A stretch of 14,153 bases of DNA from Paludibacter sp. (GTDB lineage Bacteria; Bacteroidota; Bacteroidia; Bacteroidales; Paludibacteraceae): positions 1-14,153 of the forward strand of contig JAQWCZ010000021.1 of assembly GCA_028705705.1 (NCBI GenBank). Direction: 5' to 3'. Made by a program: the position numbers and the translations under genes. Each line of letters starts with the position of its first letter. Position 1 is the stretch's first letter. Shown one piece after another: positions 8,213 through 14,153 of this stretch. Below the pieces are notes generated by a model. That model ran no database searches. It saw only the letters and a program-made list of their open reading frames with translations, and was not told the origin of the DNA.

Positions 8213-9616
8213 ATGAACTCAAAGAAATTAATTTTAAAATACTTGTTTTATGATGTACTTGCAGCCTTGTTAGTCTGGTTTGCTTTTGTCATTTTCAGAA
8301 AAATAATAAACGATATTCAGATTATTGATAATTTTGAAGTCTTGTTACCCAGTCGTTATTATCTATTTACCTTGATTTTTTTCCCTTTTTATTGTGTTTT
8401 TGTGCATTATCTTACCGGCTTTTATATTAATATCTTAGATAAACCTAAGATCAGTTTGCTTTTAACGACCTTCGTATCTTCTCTAATTATATCTATAACT
8501 GTTTTTTTTGCACTTAAAATCAGAGATGTCATTATTTCATTTGAATATTTTTATTATTCTCTCTTTGTACTGTTTCTGCAAATATTCATAATTACATATA
8601 TCTTTAGGAGACTGATATATAATCAGGTTCAACATAACTTTAAAACAAAAAAATGGACATTAAATACTATTATAATCGGAGATGGACAAAATGCACAAAT
8701 AATTGCACAGGATATAGAAAAACATACATTTCAATACACTTTTACCGGTTTTGTCTCAACCTATAAAAAATCAAAAATAAATGAAGAAAAATTATTAGGT
8801 AGTTTTTATGACATTGAATCCATAATTAACAAATACGACATCAAGGAAGTAATAGTGGCTTTAGACAGTGATATCAATGATGCAAGTTTATTTAAGATAA
8901 TTAACCAGCTTTATAAATATAATGTTGAAATCAGGTTTACACCACGCTTGTATGAGATACTGACCGGGAGTGCCCGAATCAGTACACTCGGAATTAATCC
9001 TTTAGTGAGTATTACACAATTGAACATGGCTAATTGGGAGGTTTGTGTAAAGCGCGTATTTGATATTGTTTCTTCTTTTCTGGCATTGATGATTTTATCT
9101 CCCTTTTTTATTTATTTTGCTATCAGAATTAAACGTGACTCAAAAGGTCCCGTGTTTTTTGTACAAGAAAGAATTGGTCAGTATGGCAGACCTTTTAATA
9201 TGGTAAAATTCAGGACAATGTATGTTAATTCTGAAAATGGTACTCCGCAGTTAAGTAGCGCATTCGACGATAGAATTACACCTTTCGGTAGAATTTTACG
9301 GAAATACCGGATAGATGAGTTGCCTCAATTTTGGAATGTGCTGATAGGAGATATGAGTCTTGTCGGACCAAGACCTGAGCGACAGTTTTACATTGATCAA
9401 ATAATTAAAGAAGCTCCCTATTATTGCCTTTTGTATAAAATACGTCCGGGCCTGACTTCTTGGGGACCAATAAAAATCGGCTATTCTGATACGATTGAGA
9501 AAATGATAGAACGTCTTAATTATGATGTTATTTACATTGAAAATATGTCATTATTTAATGACTTGAAGATACTCGTTCTAACTATAGAAATAATATTTAA
9601 AGGTAAGGGTATGTAA
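8213..9616 (+). CDS. Undecaprenyl-phosphate sugar-1-phosphate transferase (WcaJ/WbaP-like)
   Basis: Polyisoprenyl-phosphate hexose-1-phosphate transferase: it moves a sugar phosphate from a nucleotide sugar to the lipid carrier, starting O-antigen, capsule or exopolysaccharide synthesis at the inner membrane. The 467-residue protein has four N-terminal membrane helices (about 10-28, 50-72, 80-101, 110-131). A Rossmann-like CoA-binding-type domain follows (152-265; IIIGDGQNAQ at 153-162), then a fifth hydrophobic segment (about 283-305) and the catalytic bacterial sugar transferase domain. Visible motifs are VKFRTM (331-336), RIDELPQ (366-372) with the Asp-Glu pair, and GDMSLVGPRPE (379-389). 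Start ATG 8213 is chosen over TTG 8153 because of the promoter box between them. It stands alone between promoters, without a glycosyltransferase cluster. The substrate sugar cannot be read from sequence. A WbaP-like role in surface lipopolysaccharide is plausible for a T9SS organism but is inference. Confidence 0.9.
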   Translation: MNSKKLILKYLFYDVLAALLVWFAFVIFRKIINDIQIIDNFEVLLPSRYYLFTLIFFPFYCVFVHYLTGFYINILDKPKISLLLTTFVSSLIISITVFFALKIRDVIISFEYFYYSLFVLFLQIFIITYIFRRLIYNQVQHNFKTKKWTLNTIIIGDGQNAQIIAQDIEKHTFQYTFTGFVSTYKKSKINEEKLLGSFYDIESIINKYDIKEVIVALDSDINDASLFKIINQLYKYNVEIRFTPRLYEILTGSARISTLGINPLVSITQLNMANWEVCVKRVFDIVSSFLALMILSPFFIYFAIRIKRDSKGPVFFVQERIGQYGRPFNMVKFRTMYVNSENGTPQLSSAFDDRITPFGRILRKYRIDELPQFWNVLIGDMSLVGPRPERQFYIDQIIKEAPYYCLLYKIRPGLTSWGPIKIGYSDTIEKMIERLNYDVIYIENMSLFNDLKILVLTIEIIFKGKGM

Positions 9617-9625
9617 AAGTTTTTC

Positions 9626-9633
9626 TATCTTTG
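9626..9633 (+). promoter_or_regulatory. Promoter -7 box for the ClC gene
   Basis: TATCTTTG, again an exact TAnnTTTG match, sits just 9 bp after the sugar transferase stop. The start would be near 9640, leaving about 13 nt before ATG 9653, or about 40 nt before the alternative in-frame ATG at 9680. The 11 bases TATCTTTGTTG are identical to the box at 8158. No -33 TTG at normal spacing was seen. Confidence 0.5.
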
Positions 9634-9652
9634 TTGTTGCATTAGTATTGGC

Positions 9653-11431
9653 ATGGAAAAGAGAGATTGGTACATAAAAATGATTGCCTGGCGTGAAATA
9701 CACATCAAGCAGCGTCATTTTGTTCTTTTATTAAGTGTTATTGTCGGTTTTTTTGCATCAGTAGCAGCAAACATCCTAAAATCAACCATCCATTTTATCC
9801 AACAATTGCTGACTGATAGTTTCAGTCGGTTTGAAGTGAATTACTGGTACCTGGTGTTTCCGGTTATTGGCATTTTATTAGCCTCTCTTTTTGTACGTTA
9901 CATTGTGAAAGATGACATTAGCCATGGGGTAACCCGCATCCTTTACGCCATTTCACAACGAAAAAGTATTTTAAAATTGCACAATGTCTGGTCTTCTTTA
10001 GTTGGGAGTTCAATTACAATTGGTTTTGGGGGTTCTGTTGGAGCTGAAGCGCCAATTGTCCTCACAGGTTCAGCAATTGGCTCAAATCTGGGTAAGTTTT
10101 TCAAAATGGATCAGAAAACCCTGATGTTGTTGGTTGGTTGCGGGGCAGCAGGAGCCATTGGAGGGATTTTTAAAGCACCTATCGCCGGATTGATGTTTAC
10201 ATTGGAGGTACTAATGCTTGATATGACGTTAGCATCGGTTGTGCCTATAATTATATCATCTGTTACTGCTACTACATTCACCTATATTTTCTCCGGAAGT
10301 GCTTTTATGTTTCATTTTGATTCTTACCAGCCTTTTGATGTAGAGAGAATACCTCAGTTTATTATCCTGGGTATTGTATGTGGTCTGGTATCCTTATATT
10401 TTACAAGAGGAATGAATAAAGTTGAGGGGTTCTTCAGAAGGATTAAAAAACCTGTTTGGAAACTTGTTACCGGTGGTGTCATGTTGAGTCTGTTGATATT
10501 TTTCTTTCCGCCCTTGTATGGTGAAGGTTATGACACCATAGAAGCCTTAATTAACGGGAATGCTGCATCGGTGCTTGATCGTAGTTTCTTTTTGCAGTTA
10601 GGAGATAGTCCCTGGGTGTTGATTACATACCTGTCGTTGATTGTTGTATTTAAAATTTTTGCAGCAGCAGCCACTAATGGCGCCGGAGGAGTAGGAGGGA
10701 TATTCGCCCCATCCTTGTTTCTGGGCAGTTTGACCGGTTTTATAGTTGCAACTGTTGTCATTATGCTGGGTTTTGAAGCATCACTTGAAAATTTTTCACT
10801 TGCGGGTATGTCTGGTCTGATGGCGGGTGTTATGCATGCCCCACTTACCGGTATATTCCTGATTGCGGAACTAACCGGAAGTTATAATTTGTTTATGATG
10901 TTGATGATTGTATCAACGGTTTCATATCTCACAATTATTGTTTTTGAGAAACACAGTCTGTATGCTATACGACTTGCACAGAAGGGTGAGTTGATAACAC
11001 ACAATAAAGACAAAGCAGTGTTAACTCTCATGAAAACTGAAAATGTGATTGAAACTGATTTACAGGTGTTGAAACCCGAAATGACGCTTGGAGAGTTGGT
11101 TAAGATTATCTCAAAATCAAACCGGAACATATTTCCTGTTGTCGAGGAGCAAACCGGCATGCTCTTAGGGATTGTGCTGCTTGATGAAGTTCGTAATATC
11201 ATGTTTAGACCTGAACTCTACAACCGCTTTACTGTAAAACAACTGATGATATCACCTCCCGCAACCATCAACCAGCAATTGCCAATGGAAAAGGTAATGC
11301 AGATCTTTGAAGATACAGGTGCCTGGAATTTACCCGTTGTCGATCAACAAAAAAGATATATCGGATATGTGTCGAAATCCAAGATATTTAGTTCATATAG
11401 ACACGTGTTGGTACATTTTTCGGATGAATAA
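9653..11431 (+). CDS. ClC-family chloride channel/transporter with CBS domains
   Basis: Inner-membrane ClC protein of 592 residues. The membrane part (about 20-440) is followed by a cytoplasmic CBS pair (about 465-590) that in relatives senses nucleotides. Pore motifs: SHGVT (90-94) in the place of GSGIP, GAEAP (130-134) in the place of GREGP with the external gating glutamate E132, GIFAP (349-353) in the place of GxFxP, and Y437 at the position of the central chloride-coordinating tyrosine. In the segment APIAGLMFTLEV (175-186), the internal proton glutamate of E. coli ClC (second E of its EE pair) is V186, as in eukaryotic ClC channels. That favours passive conduction or altered coupling, but bacterial ClCs with substitutions here can still exchange. 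The ATG at 9653 is used; ATG 9680 is an alternative. It has its own promoter box and is followed by a repeat element before xseB. Confidence 0.93.
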   Translation: MEKRDWYIKMIAWREIHIKQRHFVLLLSVIVGFFASVAANILKSTIHFIQQLLTDSFSRFEVNYWYLVFPVIGILLASLFVRYIVKDDISHGVTRILYAISQRKSILKLHNVWSSLVGSSITIGFGGSVGAEAPIVLTGSAIGSNLGKFFKMDQKTLMLLVGCGAAGAIGGIFKAPIAGLMFTLEVLMLDMTLASVVPIIISSVTATTFTYIFSGSAFMFHFDSYQPFDVERIPQFIILGIVCGLVSLYFTRGMNKVEGFFRRIKKPVWKLVTGGVMLSLLIFFFPPLYGEGYDTIEALINGNAASVLDRSFFLQLGDSPWVLITYLSLIVVFKIFAAAATNGAGGVGGIFAPSLFLGSLTGFIVATVVIMLGFEASLENFSLAGMSGLMAGVMHAPLTGIFLIAELTGSYNLFMMLMIVSTVSYLTIIVFEKHSLYAIRLAQKGELITHNKDKAVLTLMKTENVIETDLQVLKPEMTLGELVKIISKSNRNIFPVVEEQTGMLLGIVLLDEVRNIMFRPELYNRFTVKQLMISPPATINQQLPMEKVMQIFEDTGAWNLPVVDQQKRYIGYVSKSKIFSSYRHVLVHFSDE

Positions 11432-11437
11432 ATTATT

Positions 11438-11501
11438 AGTCTACGGTCTACAGTTTTTAGTATCAGAACGACCGTAGACTGTAGACCGCATACTGTAGAC
11501 T
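11438..11501. repeat. Heptamer repeat array forming an inverted repeat
   Basis: The right side holds four tandem 7-mers at 11474-11501: GTAGACT, GTAGACC, GCATACT (degenerate) and GTAGACT. The left side holds their reverse complements, AGTCTAC (11438-11444) and GGTCTAC (11445-11451). Two folds are available: TCTACGGTC (11440-11448) with GACCGTAGA (11470-11478), 9 bp perfect; or GGTCTACAGT (11445-11454) with ACTGTAGACC (11478-11487), 10 bp perfect, extended by an outer 7 bp pair around a 7-nt bulge. It begins 6 bp after the ClC stop and ends 9 bp before the xseB ATG. A run of seven A follows rather than T, so on the plus strand it is not a standard terminator. A mobile intergenic repeat is the likeliest reading. 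Confidence 0.85.
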
Positions 11502-11510
11502 TAAAAAAAT

Positions 11511-11714
11511 ATGAAAGAAAACAAAATGACTTATTCGGAAACAATTGCTGAATTGGAGAAAATCCTGAGGCAGCTTGAAAACACAGAAGAAGTGAATATG
11601 GATGTCATTTCTTCACAGGTAAAACGGGCTTCAGAATTGATAGAATTTTGCAAAAGAAAGCTATATACACTTGATAAAGAATTGGAAAAAATGATAACAG
11701 AAATTGAAATTTAG
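11511..11714 (+). CDS. xseB: Exodeoxyribonuclease VII small subunit
   Basis: Small subunit of exonuclease VII, which with XseA degrades single-stranded DNA into oligonucleotides. At 67 residues it has the normal family length and a helical, charged composition. The pattern MTYSETIAELEKILRQLE (6-23), a short acidic turn, then SSQVKRASELIEFCKRKL (34-51) and a C-terminal heptad-like LDKELEKMITEIEI (54-67) fits XseB. The start at 11511 gives MKENKMTY, similar to Bacteroidota relatives with a few lysine-rich residues before MTY; ATG 11526 is possible. XseA is usually adjacent and upstream, but here the neighbour is the ClC gene with a repeat element between. It may be transcribed from the clc promoter. 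Confidence 0.88.
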   Translation: MKENKMTYSETIAELEKILRQLENTEEVNMDVISSQVKRASELIEFCKRKLYTLDKELEKMITEIEI

Positions 11715-11756
11715 TTTTATTTTGCAATAGATAGTTGCTTTTGATGTAAAAAATAG

Positions 11757-11789
11757 CGCAGTATTATTAGAAAATATTGCGTTTTTTTT
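11757..11789 (+). terminator. Rho-independent terminator after xseB
   Basis: A 9-bp stem of CGCAGTATT (11757-11765) with AATATTGCG (11773-11781), containing one G-T wobble, a 7-nt loop, and a run of eight T (11782-11789). It lies 43 bp after the xseB stop and separates the xseB transcript from the susC gene. Confidence 0.85.
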
Positions 11790-12000
11790 ATGTGTAATTA
11801 CATTTAGTTTTAGAAATTAATATGTCACAAAGTGTTTTCTTGTGTGGTTGTTGTAAGCTCTTGTAATATAGTGATATATGTATGTGTAAATAGCTATTTT
11901 ATTCGAACGCAATAAACCAGAATTACATATTTACAGTATAAATATAATGCAAACTGATGAATATTTTGTAAATTTTTTTTCAAATTGTAAGCTTGACCTA

Positions 12001-12031
12001 TTGTTTTTTAAATTTCAATCCTCTATATTTG
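12001..12031 (+). promoter_or_regulatory. Bacteroidota-type promoter for the SusC gene
   Basis: TTG at 12001-12003 is followed after 20 bp by TATATTTG at 12024-12031. This fits the Bacteroidota -33 TTG / -7 TAnnTTTG arrangement and is the only box in the window with a correctly spaced -33 element. Transcription would start near 12038, giving a leader of about 55 nt before ATG 12093. Confidence 0.7.
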
Positions 12032-12092
12032 TCGGTTGAAAAAAGTCAAAAAGTATCAATAAACTTGAAGTTAAATAAAAAATGGTAAATTT

Positions 12093-14153
12093 ATGAGAAA
12101 ACTAACTTTCTTATTCGCCTGCTTGTTCATAGCGGGCGTAAGCATGGTGCTTGCTCAGACTTCCATTTCAGGGAAAGTAATTTCCGCTGAAGAGGGGGAG
12201 GCTATCGTGGGTGCAACTGTGATGGTGAAGGGTACCACAACAGGTACAATTACCATTGTGAATGGGAACTTTACAATTTCTTTGACAGGTACCAACAGAA
12301 CGTTGGTGGTTTCCTTCATAGGAATGAAAACTGTAGAGGTTGAGGCTACTCCAAACATGGTTGTTCGTCTGGAGTCTGATGCTGAAGAATTAGAAGAAGT
12401 ATTGGTGGTAGCGTATGGTACCGCTAAAAAAGCCGCATTTACAGGTTCAGCAACTCAGGTATCCGGAGAAAGCCTGATGAAGAAAAATCAATCTGAAATT
12501 ACAAAGGCACTTGTTGGAGAAGTTGCCGGTGTACAGGTATTAACTACATCAGGGCAACCAGGAACTAATGCAACAGTCCGTATTCGTGGATTTGGATCTG
12601 TGAATTCAAGCAGAGCTCCATTGTATGTGGTTGATGGAGTTCCTTACGAAGGAGATATTAGTGCTATTAATAATGCAGATGTTGAAAGTACAACAGTGTT
12701 GAAAGATGCTGCTGCGAGTGCCTTGTATGGTGCAAGAGCTGCAAATGGTGTAATTCTTATTACAACCAAAAAAGGAGATAAAAGCAAATCGAGTATAGAG
12801 GTAGATGCAAAGTATGGTGTAAATATTCGTGTTATTCCTTTATATGATGTGATTCAGTCTCCTGAACGTTTCTCTGAGTTGAGTTGGGAAGCTCTCAGAA
12901 ATTTCGGGCAACTGCAAAATAACTTAAGTCGTACTGCAGCCGGTGTGTTTGCCTCAAATAATCTGTTTGATAAAACACGTGGTATTTCTGCTATTTATAA
13001 TATGTGGAAAACGCCTGGAAATGCAGTTATTGATCCGGTAACTGGGAAGTTTACTAATGCAGAAAGAAAATATTCACCGGAGAGTTGGGCTGATTATATG
13101 TTTGGAGTTGGTGAAAAAACAGAAGCATCTTTAAGATTCTCAGGTGGGTCAGACAAATTATCTTATTACACCTCATTTGGGATTTTGGATGAAAAAGGAT
13201 ATTACATTGGATCTGATTTCTCGCGTATTAATGCAAGAACAAATCTTGAATATCAACCACGTGAATGGTTAAAGGCCACTACAAATTTATCGTATGCTTA
13301 TATGGATATGAATAATGCTTCTCAGACAGATGCCATGAATAACGGTTTTCAGTTTATAAATGGAATGCCCTCTATTTATCCTGTTTTCCAAAGAGATGCT
13401 GCCGGGAATATGATCCCGGATAATTTGATTGGTGGCAATCGTTATGATTTTGGGATGGAATTAGGTTATGAACGTGGATATGCATCTGGTATTAACCCTG
13501 TTGGAACAATTGATCTTGATGTTACGAATACAGCATCACATCAATTAATGGGAAATGCAAATTTTGAAATTTCAATAACAGATGGTTTGAAGTTTATCAG
13601 TACCAATGGTTATCAATTACTTGTTGCAAAAAATGTTGAACTTACCAATCCATACTATGGTGATGCAAAAGGTGTTGGACGTATTGAAAAAGAGTATGAT
13701 ACTTACATTGCCTTAACAGCGACTCAAATGTTGAATTATAAGAAAATATTTGGTGGAGTTCATAATGTGAATGCTTTTATTGCGCATGAATCTAATAAGT
13801 ATACTGTTAGTCTGGATTATGCTCAAAAGAAACAAATGGCTAAACCGGATAACCGGGAATTTGCAAATGCTATCAGCATGGTCGGAATTGAAGGTTATAC
13901 TTTAGGTCGGTCTATGGAAAGTTATTTCGCACAGGTTAAGTACGAATATGATGAAAAGTATTTTGCAGACATCAATTTTCGTAGGGACGGAAGCTCACGT
14001 TTTACAAAAAATCGTTGGGGTAATTTTTGGAGTACAGGTGCTGCATGGCTAATATCAAGAGAAGATTTCATGAAAGACATTGATGTGATTAATCACCTGA
14101 AATTTAAGATAAGTTATGGAACCTACGGTAACGAAGCTCTTGATCTCGGTAGC
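12093..14153 (+). CDS. SusC/RagA family TonB-linked outer-membrane protein (N-terminal 687 residues)
   Basis: Outer-membrane transporter that, with a SusD-like lipoprotein, imports oligosaccharides or peptides using TonB energy. The frame is open from ATG 12093 to the window end. The signal peptide is about residues 1-21 (MRKLTF...MVLA before QTSISG). A carboxypeptidase-like regulatory domain follows (about 24-92; ISGKVISAEEGEAIVGATV). The SusC/RagA signature region is EEVLVVAYGT (102-111), with the plug domain at about 115-225 (VRIRGFGS, APLYVVDGVP, VLKDAAASALYGARAANGVI). The rest is beta-barrel, including FRRDGSSRF. Family length is usually about 1000 residues, so roughly the last third is missing; a susD gene is expected next. 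The substrate cannot be told from this part. No sigma/anti-sigma gene precedes it and no extra N-terminal STN domain is present, suggesting no ECF-type transenvelope signalling. Confidence 0.95.
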   Translation, partial: MRKLTFLFACLFIAGVSMVLAQTSISGKVISAEEGEAIVGATVMVKGTTTGTITIVNGNFTISLTGTNRTLVVSFIGMKTVEVEATPNMVVRLESDAEELEEVLVVAYGTAKKAAFTGSATQVSGESLMKKNQSEITKALVGEVAGVQVLTTSGQPGTNATVRIRGFGSVNSSRAPLYVVDGVPYEGDISAINNADVESTTVLKDAAASALYGARAANGVILITTKKGDKSKSSIEVDAKYGVNIRVIPLYDVIQSPERFSELSWEALRNFGQLQNNLSRTAAGVFASNNLFDKTRGISAIYNMWKTPGNAVIDPVTGKFTNAERKYSPESWADYMFGVGEKTEASLRFSGGSDKLSYYTSFGILDEKGYYIGSDFSRINARTNLEYQPREWLKATTNLSYAYMDMNNASQTDAMNNGFQFINGMPSIYPVFQRDAAGNMIPDNLIGGNRYDFGMELGYERGYASGINPVGTIDLDVTNTASHQLMGNANFEISITDGLKFISTNGYQLLVAKNVELTNPYYGDAKGVGRIEKEYDTYIALTATQMLNYKKIFGGVHNVNAFIAHESNKYTVSLDYAQKKQMAKPDNREFANAISMVGIEGYTLGRSMESYFAQVKYEYDEKYFADINFRRDGSSRFTKNRWGNFWSTGAAWLISREDFMKDIDVINHLKFKISYGTYGNEALDLGS

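Larger units (their letters stand above)
11715..12092. other. 378-bp AT-rich intergenic region before susC
   Basis: No gene, tRNA or recognisable structured RNA was found. It contains the xseB terminator (11757-11789) and, near its right end, a two-part promoter (12001-12031). Between them (about 11790-12000) is AT-rich sequence without clear long repeats or inverted repeats. Extracytoplasmic sigma/anti-sigma genes often precede SusC genes, but none is present here. Confidence 0.7.

Noticed and set aside
10882..11202. A 106-codon open frame on the minus strand within the ClC gene
   Set aside because: Antisense to the CBS-domain coding region, with no promoter box and no recognisable domain.
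11438..11501. CRISPR-like repeats
   Set aside because: Units are only 7 bp, mostly contiguous, inverted across the centre, and without spacers or nearby cas genes.
11790..12000. A possible small RNA or riboswitch in the long gap before susC
   Set aside because: No promoter-terminator pair, conserved structured motif or stable GC-containing stem could be seen in this stretch.
12155..12358. A 67-codon open frame on the minus strand within the SusC gene
   Set aside because: Antisense to the carboxypeptidase-like domain of a clear SusC protein; valine/threonine-rich translation is a mirror of that domain's codons.

Overview
The window looks like a chromosomal segment of a Bacteroidota genome, most likely order Bacteroidales or Marinilabiliales. 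The evidence is an AT-rich sequence, a PorQ-type component of the type IX secretion system (T9SS), a SusC/RagA TonB-linked outer-membrane protein, a DUF4954-type protein, a Bacteroidota-style TonB, and several upstream octamers matching the Bacteroidota -7 box TAnnTTTG. No tRNA, rRNA, transposase, phage gene or CRISPR array is visible.

Layout. (1) 1-2288, minus strand: tonB, a strong hairpin terminator, hflX, then the first 88 codons of a DUF4954-like gene that runs off the left edge. (2) 2289-2565: a divergent promoter region between tonB and porQ. (3) 2566-6303, plus strand: porQ-cmk-ispH-pfkA, tightly packed (gaps of 9 and 7 bp) except for a 134-bp cmk-ispH gap that holds a 33-bp imperfect inverted repeat. 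(4) 6300-8015, minus strand: recJ, convergent with pfkA and sharing four bases with it. (5) 8213-9616, plus strand: a polyprenyl-phosphate sugar-1-phosphate transferase that starts cell-surface glycan synthesis. (6) 9653-11431, plus strand: a ClC chloride channel/transporter with C-terminal CBS domains. (7) 11438-11501: a compact 7-bp-period repeat and inverted repeat, followed by a stand-alone xseB with its own terminator. (8) 11715-12092: a 378-bp AT-rich intergenic region containing that terminator and a well-spaced promoter. (9) 12093 to the right edge: the first 687 codons of a SusC/RagA protein.

How the genes fit together. Most are housekeeping genes: nucleotide metabolism (cmk), isoprenoid synthesis (ispH), glycolysis (pfkA), DNA repair (recJ, xseB) and ribosome-associated GTPase function (hflX). 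Envelope genes typical of the phylum are interleaved: tonB can power outer-membrane receptors such as the SusC protein at the right end, porQ belongs to T9SS, and the sugar transferase starts a lipid-linked glycan of the kind that anchors T9SS cargo in some members.

I did not find a convincing undescribed multi-gene system. The most interesting non-ordinary features are two intergenic repeat/palindrome elements built from short tandem units, an IspH start that suggests a recent one-base change, and an xseB separated from xseA. Three identical TATCTTTG octamers upstream of genes are useful for fixing start codons.
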